From an uncultured Bacteroidales bacterium (GTDB taxonomy: Bacteria > Bacteroidota > Bacteroidia > Bacteroidales > Coprobacteraceae): DNA of 38,339 nt. Position numbers and translations under genes: made by a program. The notes under the pieces were generated by a model, which saw only the letters and a program-made list of their open reading frames with translations, did no database searches and was not told the origin of the DNA. Positions 31,380 to 38,339 of the stretch are shown here, in pieces (the first letter of the stretch is position 1; each line of letters begins with the position of its first letter). The stretch covers positions 1 through 38,339 of the forward strand of contig CASFRL010000155.1 of assembly GCA_949297285.1 (NCBI GenBank). Direction: 5' to 3'.

Positions 31380-33380
31380 ATGAAAAAGTTATTGACTATC
31401 ATGAAAAAGTTATTCATTTGTATTTTATGGTTGTATTGCTGTTCTCTGTATGTGAACATTGAAGCCGAAGCAAAAGTTTCACTTCCGGTAATTTTCGGAG
31501 ATAACATGGTTTTGCAGCAGAATGCTGATGTTCCCTTGTGGGGGAAAGCCGCACCGGGTAAAACCGTGCAAGTAAAAACTTCGTGGGATAAAAAATCTTA
31601 TAAGACTGTTGCCGGAGAAGATGGCAAATGGAAAGTCGTTGTGAAAACACAGTCTTATGGAGGGCCCTATGAAATAACGATCTCTGATGGAAAATCTCTT
31701 ACACTTCAGAACATAATGCTTGGCGAAGTGTGGTTATGTTCAGGACAATCCAACATGGAGATGCCTTTGGCCGGTTGGGGGAGAATCAAAAATTATGAAC
31801 AGGAAATTGCAAATGCCAACTATCCGAATATCCGTCTGTTTCAAGTAAGTCGGGCAACGGCTTATACACCGCTCGATGATTGTCAGGCGACAGGATGGAA
31901 CCCTTGTTCTCCGGCTGTGATTCCGGAATTCTCGGCAACCGCCTATTTCTTTGCCCGTAATTTGTACGAAAAATATCATATTCCGGTAGGTCTTATTCAT
32001 ACGTCATGGGGCGGAACTTTTGCCGAAGCGTGGACAAGTACAGAGGCCTTGAAGTCTATGCCTTCATTTGAATATGCCGCTACCCAGATCGAAAATAAGG
32101 CACCTGAAATTGCTGAATTGAGAAAAAATTATGCTGCCGAGAAAAAAGCATGGGACGAAAAGTTTGCAGCCAGTGATATCGGCATGCATAAAGGGAAATG
32201 GTTTAATCCTTCTTTGGATGACTCTGCGTGGAAACAGATGCATGTTCCCGGTTTGTGGGAAGAACAGGGACTTCCCGGATTTGACGGTTTGATTTGGTTT
32301 AGAAAACACATCGATGTCCCTGCGTCGTGGAAAGGCAAAGAGTTGCTTCTTTCATTAGGAGGCATAGACGACGATGACATTACCTATTTTAACGGTGTAG
32401 AGATCGGAAGAGGCAAGTATGGAACATCCCGAAACTATAAAGTCCCGGCAAAACTGGTAAAAGAAAAAGATAATGTAATCGCCGTAAGAGTATTGGATAG
32501 CGGCGGTAATGGCGGTTTTTATGGAGATAAGCAAGACTTGAAGTTGACGCTGTCGGACGGAAACTCGATTGCTTTGGCCGGCGATTGGAAATACAATATA
32601 AGCATCGATATGAAAAACTTCGATCCTATTCCTCAAGATTACAACGACCCATATCATCCGGGCGTATTGTTCAATGCAATGGTAAATCCGCTTATCCCTT
32701 ATACTATTCGGGGAGCTATCTGGTATCAAGGAGAGGCAAATACATGGAGAGCCTATCAATATCGCGATTTGCTACCGGTGATGATTCAAGACTGGCGTCG
32801 TCGTTGGAATAACGATTTCCCCTTTTATATTGTGCAGTTGGCCGCATATACAGATATCAAAGAAAATCCCGAGGAATCTGATTGGGCAGAACTTAGAGAG
32901 GCTCAGTTGAAGACCCTTAACCTTGAAAATACCGGTATGGCCGTAACGATCGATATCGGTGATGCCAAAGATATACATCCGAAAAACAAACAAGAAGTAG
33001 GACGCCGTCTGGCTTTGATTGCTATGGCCGATGTATATGGAGAAAAGATCGAATATTCCGGTCCGTTGTACGATTCTTATCGGATAGAGGGTGATACAAT
33101 TCGCATCCGGTTTACACATGTCGAAAGTGGATTGAAAACTTCGGATGGCGGCGAACTGAAAGGTTTTGCTATTGCCGGACCCGATCATAAATTCTATTGG
33201 GCTGAAGCGCGTATCGATGGTCAGGATGTGCTTGTATATAGCCCTCAAGTGAAAATGCCGGTTGCCGTAAGGTATGCATGGGCCAACAATCCGGTGTGCA
33301 ATCTGTATAATGGAGCCGGTTTGCCCGCCTCTCCTTTCCGTACAGATGATTGGGACGGATATACCCGAAACAATAAATAA
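31380..33380 (+). CDS. Sialate O-acetylesterase-type carbohydrate esterase with inserted beta-sandwich domain
   Basis: A 666-residue secreted esterase. The SGNH/SASA fold has catalytic Ser124 in CSGQSNMEMPL and the Asp531/His533 pair in AKDIHPKN; WGGTFAEAW and the WYQGEAN segment carry the oxyanion and support residues. Between the two halves (about residues 255-410) lies a galactose-binding-like GH2-type sandwich (WFRKHIDVPASWKGKELLLSLGGIDDDD), as in longer family members. The usual reaction removes acetyl groups from sialic acids, but many PUL homologues act on plant-glycan acetates, so the substrate is open. A 21-base tandem repeat gives two start codons (31380 and 31401); both precede the signal peptide core. 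Confidence 0.9.
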   Translation: MKKLLTIMKKLFICILWLYCCSLYVNIEAEAKVSLPVIFGDNMVLQQNADVPLWGKAAPGKTVQVKTSWDKKSYKTVAGEDGKWKVVVKTQSYGGPYEITISDGKSLTLQNIMLGEVWLCSGQSNMEMPLAGWGRIKNYEQEIANANYPNIRLFQVSRATAYTPLDDCQATGWNPCSPAVIPEFSATAYFFARNLYEKYHIPVGLIHTSWGGTFAEAWTSTEALKSMPSFEYAATQIENKAPEIAELRKNYAAEKKAWDEKFAASDIGMHKGKWFNPSLDDSAWKQMHVPGLWEEQGLPGFDGLIWFRKHIDVPASWKGKELLLSLGGIDDDDITYFNGVEIGRGKYGTSRNYKVPAKLVKEKDNVIAVRVLDSGGNGGFYGDKQDLKLTLSDGNSIALAGDWKYNISIDMKNFDPIPQDYNDPYHPGVLFNAMVNPLIPYTIRGAIWYQGEANTWRAYQYRDLLPVMIQDWRRRWNNDFPFYIVQLAAYTDIKENPEESDWAELREAQLKTLNLENTGMAVTIDIGDAKDIHPKNKQEVGRRLALIAMADVYGEKIEYSGPLYDSYRIEGDTIRIRFTHVESGLKTSDGGELKGFAIAGPDHKFYWAEARIDGQDVLVYSPQVKMPVAVRYAWANNPVCNLYNGAGLPASPFRTDDWDGYTRNNK

Positions 33381-33415
33381 AGACAAGTCATATTCAAAAT
33401 AAATTTAATATCAGA

Positions 33416-34804
33416 ATGAAAAAGAAACATACCGTTGTAGGATTGCTTTTTTTCTTGATCCCGTTTTTGGGACTATATGCTCAAGAAGATGTTTGGAAAG
33501 GTAAGTCTGTCGATTTCAAACATGGGAAATTGCAGGTATCCCCCAATAAACGCTATTTGATACATGAAGATGGAACCCCCTTTATCTATATCGGAGATAC
33601 GGCATGGGAACTTTTTCACCGATTGAATGAGAAGGAGGTCGAACGATATTTGGAAAATCGCCGGGCTAAAGGATTTACCGTTATTCAAGCCGTAATTTTG
33701 GCCGAATATGGCGGATTGACCGTCCCCGATATGAACGGTAATCTCCCCTTGATAAACAACAATCCCGATACCCCCAATGAAGCCTATTTTAAGTGGGTCG
33801 ATAAAGTGATTCGCATGGCAGAGAAAAAAGGATTATATATCGGGTTGTTGCCCACATGGGGCGATAAGGTCAACAATAAGCAATGGGGAATAGGTCCGGT
33901 TATCTTTAATCCCGATAATGCATATCGTTATGGCGAATGGTTAGGCAAGCGCTATCGGAATTTTAAAAATATCATTTGGATAAATGGCGGAGACCGCTTG
34001 GGCGGTGGTGAAAATTTCCCGGTTTGGGATGCGCTTGGTAAAGGGTTGCGGAGCGCCGATAAAAATCATCTGATAACATTCCATCCGCAAGGAGAGTGTT
34101 CGTCATCGCAATGGTTCCATGAGTCGGAATGGCTCGATTTCAACATGGCACAGACCGGACATTCGCAACGCGATTATTCGATTTTCGAGAAAATCATCTG
34201 TCGTGATTATAGCCTTGTCCCGGTAAAACCCTGCATGGATGGTGAACCCCGATATGAAAACCACCCGGTTTGCTGGAAACCCGAAGAACTCGGTTTCTTT
34301 GACGATGTCGATGTGCGTCAGGCGATGTACTGGAGTCTCTTGTCCGGATCTTTCGGACACACATACGGATGCCATGACATTTGGCAGATGTTAACGCCGG
34401 AAAGAGAGCCCATCAGTTTTGCCCGTGGAGGAACATGGATAAAGTCGATGGACTTGCCCGGAGCTTTTGACCTGATACATGCACGCCGATTATTGGCCCG
34501 GTTCGACTGGGATTCCCGCACTCCCGACCAGCATATGATATTATCCGAAAATACTTCGCCGAAACATAAAATCGTTGCCTTAAGAGGAGACGGTTTCGCT
34601 TGGATTTATTTCCCGAATGGAGAAACCGGGAAAATAGATTTTAATAAAGTCGGAGATGTGTCGAAGATAACCTTGAGCTGGTTGAATCCCCGTACAGGAG
34701 AATTATCTGTTGCCGGTGCGGTCGATCCTACCGGTATCCAAACGATTGCTTCGCCTTCGTCGGGAAGAGGAAATGATTGGTTATTGATTGCCGAAATTCG
34801 ATAA
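33416..34804 (+). CDS. DUF4038 / GH140-like glycoside hydrolase
   Basis: A secreted 462-residue protein with signal peptide (MKKKHTVVGLLFFLIPFLGLYAQ). A (beta/alpha)8-type domain covers about residues 40-360 (DGTPFIYIGDTAWELFHRLN, RAKGFTVIQAVILAEY), with acidic candidates in IIWINGGDRLGG and CMDGEPRYENHP. A C-terminal beta domain of the putative collagen-binding type follows (GFAWIYFPNGETGKIDF, LSWLNPRTGELS). The fold matches DUF4038 proteins, of which the characterised GH140 member is an apiosidase from rhamnogalacturonan-II degradation; the actual sugar here is not known. It starts 35 bases after the esterase stop, clearly cotranscribed. Confidence 0.88.
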   Translation: MKKKHTVVGLLFFLIPFLGLYAQEDVWKGKSVDFKHGKLQVSPNKRYLIHEDGTPFIYIGDTAWELFHRLNEKEVERYLENRRAKGFTVIQAVILAEYGGLTVPDMNGNLPLINNNPDTPNEAYFKWVDKVIRMAEKKGLYIGLLPTWGDKVNNKQWGIGPVIFNPDNAYRYGEWLGKRYRNFKNIIWINGGDRLGGGENFPVWDALGKGLRSADKNHLITFHPQGECSSSQWFHESEWLDFNMAQTGHSQRDYSIFEKIICRDYSLVPVKPCMDGEPRYENHPVCWKPEELGFFDDVDVRQAMYWSLLSGSFGHTYGCHDIWQMLTPEREPISFARGGTWIKSMDLPGAFDLIHARRLLARFDWDSRTPDQHMILSENTSPKHKIVALRGDGFAWIYFPNGETGKIDFNKVGDVSKITLSWLNPRTGELSVAGAVDPTGIQTIASPSSGRGNDWLLIAEIR

Positions 34805-34877
34805 TGTCGAAAATGGAGTATTCTATCTTTTTGATGTTGTTATTGGAGGCAAAAATAGATTTTAAATTATATTTTGT

Positions 34878-35444
34878 ATGAAAAAGTGGTTGATTTTTAT
34901 TATGGCGTTTATGCCCTTGTGCTCTTTTGCCCAGAGCAGTGTAAAAAATAGATTCGAGCAAATTCCGGTCAAGGGAGATAAAGTGGTTTTTGCCGATACG
35001 ATCCTTTCTCTTTTCAATAAAGATGAGATCCGTCAATCGATTTATTATTGGATAAATACGGCAGAGTCGAAAGATCGTAGTATCTCGGAGGTTAAAAACA
35101 ATCATGAAGCTGGAATATTTTCCTGTAAAGTCGCAGATTATTTGATGATTTCCCGGTCTACATTGACGACATTTCCGTTATACATGCTCTATACGCTGAG
35201 TTTTGAATATAAAAACAGCTTATGCATTGTTAGTGTTCATGATATTAATTATATTGAGCCAAGTGACTTTGAGCAACGTAAAAATAAAGATATCGATAAT
35301 CTTATGATTCCGGCAGAATTACCGCTTGTCGAGAAAAAATATAATCCTGCATTTGTAAAAAATGCATCGGAAAAGATCATCGAGGCTACATTGTCAGATA
35401 TGAATTTGTTAATCACCTCTATACGAGGACGTTTAAACCCATAG
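34878..35444 (+). CDS. Small secreted protein, DUF4468-like
   Basis: A 188-residue protein with signal peptide (MKKWLIFIMAFMPLCSFAQ). The mature part begins EQIPVKGDKVVFADTILSLFNKDEIRQSIYYWINTAES, then EVKNNHEAGIFSCKVADYL and a beta-rich segment, which fits the DUF4468 (TBP-like fold) pattern seen in secreted Bacteroidota proteins. Function unknown. It lies 73 bases after the GH140-like gene on the same strand, so it may be part of the cluster, although DUF4468 proteins also occur outside polysaccharide loci. Confidence 0.7.
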   Translation: MKKWLIFIMAFMPLCSFAQSSVKNRFEQIPVKGDKVVFADTILSLFNKDEIRQSIYYWINTAESKDRSISEVKNNHEAGIFSCKVADYLMISRSTLTTFPLYMLYTLSFEYKNSLCIVSVHDINYIEPSDFEQRKNKDIDNLMIPAELPLVEKKYNPAFVKNASEKIIEATLSDMNLLITSIRGRLNP

Positions 35445-35514
35445 CGAAATTCATGTAGAGATATTATTATACATCAAAGGAATGATAGTGTACGTTTGAA
35501 TCCTGGTAATCGGT

Positions 35515-35522
35515 TACTTTTG
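35515..35522 (+). promoter_or_regulatory. Candidate -7 element of the DUF5107/TPR gene
   Basis: TACTTTTG at 35515-35522, 22 bases before the ATG at 35545. TTG at 35496-35498 is 16 bases upstream, shorter than consensus. A second match, TACGTTTG, lies at 35491-35498. Either could give the large gene a start separate from the upstream cluster. Confidence 0.4.
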
Positions 35523-35544
35523 GACTGTTAAAAACAAATATACC

Positions 35545-38339
35545 ATGATACGATTCAAGTTTACATTATTATTCCTTGGATGCATGTTTTGTGGCATCCC
35601 GCTTTTTTCACAAAATCAAGTAATATTAGAAGAACGGCCTTTGGTGCTTCCCACCTATGATGTTGCTCCGGCCGATCCCAATCCCTATTTTTTTACAGGA
35701 CGTACTTACCAAGGTGCACAAGGACACGTATATCCTTATCCGATGTATGATGTCATGACCGATAATCGTCATGACCAGACATATCGGTCGGTAATTTTAG
35801 AAAATGAATATACCCAGATGTGTGTTATGCCAGAACTTGGCGGACGCATTTTATGGGCATTTGATAAAGCTACCAATTATGACTTTTTTTATCGTCAGCA
35901 TGTTGTCAAACCCGCTCTGATCGGGATGATCGGTGCGTGGATGTCCGGGGGGGTCGAATGGAACATTCCGCATCACCATCGGGCTTCATCACAGTTGCCG
36001 GTCGATTACCGTATGGTAGACAATGGTGATGGCAGCAAGACATTGTGGGTCGGAGAAACGGAGTTGCGGCATCGGCTGAAATGGGAAGTAGGGTTGACGC
36101 TGTTCCCGGATAAATCATATATCGAAGCTACGGTTAATATTTACAACCAGACCCCTTATATACAGTCGTTCCTTTATTGGGCGAACGTATCGGTTCATTG
36201 CAACAAAGACTATCAGGTGATATTCCCGCCTAAAACTCAATTTGGAGTACAGCATGCAAAAAATGAATTTGTCGATTGGCCCGTTGGTAAAGGCTTTTAT
36301 GGAGGCTTGGATCGTACCGGAACGGAGTTGAGTTGGTGGAAAAATCATCCGAACTCGACCTCTATTTTTGCTTGGAATTTCGAAGATGATTTCTTGGGCG
36401 GCTATGATTACGGAAAAGATGCCGGTACCATTCATGTGGCAAATCATCATGTCGTGGGCGGAAAAAAATTCTTTTTGTGGGGAAATAACAAAGAGGCCGA
36501 AATGTGGAATAAGATGTTGACCGAAATCGATGGCGATTACTTGGAATTGATGGTAGGCGCATTTTCCGATAATCAGCCCGATTACAGTTGGATAGCCCCC
36601 GGAGAGACAAAAACATTTAAACAATATTGGTATCCGGCCATCAAAATGGGCGGTATCAAGGCTGCCAATAAAAATGCGGCATTGAATATCGATCGCATGG
36701 CTACCGATAAAATAAAAATTGCATTCAATACCACTTCGCGCTATCCACAGTCTGTCGTACGGGTAAAGAATCTTGGAAAAACTATTTATGAAAAGAATAT
36801 CGATATCGACCCTAAAACCCCGTTTGTGACAGAGATTACTATTGCTCCCGAGATGAAAGATGAAGATATAAGGGTAGAGTTGGTCGCCAAGGATGGGGTT
36901 GAATTGGTGTCGTATCAAAAAGAAAAATTAGAGCCGAAAGATCTTCCGGAAACGGTTGAAGTCCCCCGTAATCCTTCTGAATATAAGACTATTGAAGAGC
37001 TATACAATACCGGTTTGCGTATCGATCAGTTCCACAATGCGACATTGGATGCTATGGATTATTATCGAGAAGCGTTGAAACGCGACTCGATGGATTCTCG
37101 GGTAAATACCGTTGTCGGCATCCGTTTGGCAAAAGAGGCAAAATTTGCCGAAGCCGAGAAATATTTGCGCAGAGCAGTTGCCCGTGTAACAAAAGACTAT
37201 ACTTCTCCTAAAGATGCCGAATCGCTCTACTATTTAGGTATTGTATGTCAGCAGCAAGAAAAATATAAAGAAGCCGCCGATTACCTCTGGAAAGCAACAT
37301 GGCGGAAAGAATTCCAGACATCGGCATATTATGCTCTTTCTCAAATTGCCGCACTTCAAGGCGATTATGAAAAGGCATTGGAAATGATACAAAGTTCGTT
37401 GAAGACCAATACCGACAATCCTTTAGCAATCGTTTCCAAAGCATATTACTTGCGCAAGTTGGGACGTTCGGATGACGCTGCGACTTGTTTGGCTACCTTA
37501 GAAAATGTCGATCAACTGAACTATATGGGAAATATCGAAAAGGCATTTTTGTCGGGAACGTTTAGTGGAGAGTGGTTAAATAATCAAGCCCGTTCTATGG
37601 GGAATGTTTCCCAGAATGTATTGGAAGTTGCCGCAGCCTACGGAAATATGGGCGCTTATGATGAATCGATTTCTCTTTTAGAAGCCTATATGCAGACCGA
37701 AAAAAATATCTATCCGATGGCCGGATACTATTTGGGATATTATCAGCAGAAGAGAGGAGACGACAAAGCCGCATCTACTTTTGTACAAGCAGCCGCTTTG
37801 CCCGACAATTATTGCTTCCCGTTTAGGATAGAAGAAGTTTCTATTTTAAAAACAGCCTTGGACAGCAATCCTTCGGATGCATCGGGTCACTGTTATTTAG
37901 GCAATCTTTATTATTTCTTTAATCAGAAAGATGTGGCGATCGAGGAGTGGCGTCAAGCAGTCGGTTTGCGACCGTCATTATCTCAGGCATGGCGTAATTT
38001 AGGATTTGCTTATGATCGTAAAAACGAATTGCAGGAAGCAATATCTTGTTATGAAAAAGCCATCAAAGAAAATAATACAGACCCCCGATATTTTTATGAG
38101 TTGGATCTGCTGTATGAGAAAGTTTCGAAACCGGTCAAGGAACGCTTGGCTCTTCTCGAAAAAAATAAGAAGACCGTAGAAAAGAGAGACGATGCTACGG
38201 CTCAGTTGGTAAAACTTTATATCTCTACTCAAAAATACAAACAAGCTTTAGATATATTGAAAAATCGTCATTTCCATGTTTGGGAAGGTGGTGGAGACAT
38301 CCATTCGGTATATGTTGATGCCTGTCTGTTGAGCGGATT
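35545..38339 (+). CDS. DUF5107 domain protein with C-terminal TPR repeats (3' end outside window)
   Basis: Open from ATG 35545 to the last base, more than 930 residues, so incomplete. A signal peptide (MIRFKFTLLFLGCMFCGIPLFSQ) is followed by the DUF5107 beta-rich domain at about residues 30-400. Conserved-looking pieces: NEYTQMCVMPELGGRILWAFDK, MIGAWMSGGVEWNIPHHH, and FLLW-type segments such as HHVVGGKKFFLWGN. Its fold resembles galactose-mutarotase-like sandwiches. From about residue 470 on, helical TPR units follow (NTVVGIRLAKEAKFAEAEKY, AWRNLGFAYDRKNELQEAIS). DUF5107/TPR proteins accompany glycan-use genes in Bacteroidota; enzymatic activity is not established to my knowledge. Confidence 0.88.
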   Translation, partial: MIRFKFTLLFLGCMFCGIPLFSQNQVILEERPLVLPTYDVAPADPNPYFFTGRTYQGAQGHVYPYPMYDVMTDNRHDQTYRSVILENEYTQMCVMPELGGRILWAFDKATNYDFFYRQHVVKPALIGMIGAWMSGGVEWNIPHHHRASSQLPVDYRMVDNGDGSKTLWVGETELRHRLKWEVGLTLFPDKSYIEATVNIYNQTPYIQSFLYWANVSVHCNKDYQVIFPPKTQFGVQHAKNEFVDWPVGKGFYGGLDRTGTELSWWKNHPNSTSIFAWNFEDDFLGGYDYGKDAGTIHVANHHVVGGKKFFLWGNNKEAEMWNKMLTEIDGDYLELMVGAFSDNQPDYSWIAPGETKTFKQYWYPAIKMGGIKAANKNAALNIDRMATDKIKIAFNTTSRYPQSVVRVKNLGKTIYEKNIDIDPKTPFVTEITIAPEMKDEDIRVELVAKDGVELVSYQKEKLEPKDLPETVEVPRNPSEYKTIEELYNTGLRIDQFHNATLDAMDYYREALKRDSMDSRVNTVVGIRLAKEAKFAEAEKYLRRAVARVTKDYTSPKDAESLYYLGIVCQQQEKYKEAADYLWKATWRKEFQTSAYYALSQIAALQGDYEKALEMIQSSLKTNTDNPLAIVSKAYYLRKLGRSDDAATCLATLENVDQLNYMGNIEKAFLSGTFSGEWLNNQARSMGNVSQNVLEVAAAYGNMGAYDESISLLEAYMQTEKNIYPMAGYYLGYYQQKRGDDKAASTFVQAAALPDNYCFPFRIEEVSILKTALDSNPSDASGHCYLGNLYYFFNQKDVAIEEWRQAVGLRPSLSQAWRNLGFAYDRKNELQEAISCYEKAIKENNTDPRYFYELDLLYEKVSKPVKERLALLEKNKKTVEKRDDATAQLVKLYISTQKYKQALDILKNRHFHVWEGGGDIHSVYVDACLLSG

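Noticed and set aside
32772..33386. Minus-strand open frame of 204 codons opposite the esterase gene
   Set aside because: Antisense to the catalytic Asp/His part of the esterase; no recognisable features.
36115..36918. Minus-strand open frame of 267 codons opposite the DUF5107 gene
   Set aside because: It is a mirror of a well-supported coding frame; composition (many Ile, Cys, His, Phe) and lack of any domain mark it as a shadow.
1..38339. CRISPR array, prophage, integrase, toxin-antitoxin or restriction system
   Set aside because: No regularly spaced repeats, phage structural genes, recombinases or methyltransferase motifs were seen on either strand.

Overview
The window is typical Bacteroidota (Bacteroidales) chromosome. 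At least six gene starts are preceded by the sigma-ABfr promoter form TTG-N19/20-TAnnTTTG, Shine-Dalgarno sequences are mostly weak, and the gene content includes a hybrid two-component regulator with sensor propeller, kinase, receiver and AraC domains in one chain, PUL-type carbohydrate enzymes and DUF5107/TPR proteins. The genus cannot be fixed from the sequence; the low GC (roughly 40%) and content would suit a gut genus such as Coprobacter, Barnesiella or Parabacteroides. No tRNA, rRNA, CRISPR array, phage gene or transposase was seen.

Left edge to 6.5 kb: the 3' end of a GH43 glycosidase, whose last codons are displaced by a one-base frameshift in an A run, faces a four-gene minus-strand efflux operon (TolC, HlyD-type adaptor, two ABC-2 permeases) across a bidirectional terminator. 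The operon has no ATPase gene. Its leader carries a near-perfect operator-like palindrome. A membrane-anchored coiled-coil protein follows.

6.7-10.7 kb: a plus-strand housekeeping run with a PASTA membrane protein, an RluD-family pseudouridine synthase (TAATG overlap), D-Ala-D-Ala ligase and a PlsC-like acyltransferase. Behind it lies a convergent gap that I read as a candidate structured small RNA of about 200 nt with its own promoter and terminator.

10.9-19.4 kb, minus strand: kdpD-kdpE plus a Sua5/YciO protein (without kdpFABC in the window), then lptF/G-like permease with ribBA, a START-like protein, and a tiny membrane protein followed by another structured 3' region.

19.5-21.7 kb: an oxidative-stress module. 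OxyR (both redox cysteines present) is divergent from an archaeal-type Prx6 peroxiredoxin and a thioredoxin that ends in a strong terminator.

21.8-31.1 kb: a compact nucleoside/ribose scavenging locus made of a hybrid two-component sensor, an exported nucleoside hydrolase, a RhaT/GRP-like sugar permease and ribokinase, without SusC/SusD. A 493-residue helical protein of unknown function is divergent from ribokinase.

31.4 kb to the right edge, plus strand: a second carbohydrate cluster with a sialate O-acetylesterase-type esterase, a GH140-like (DUF4038) glycosidase, a small secreted DUF4468-like protein and a large DUF5107/TPR protein that runs off the window.
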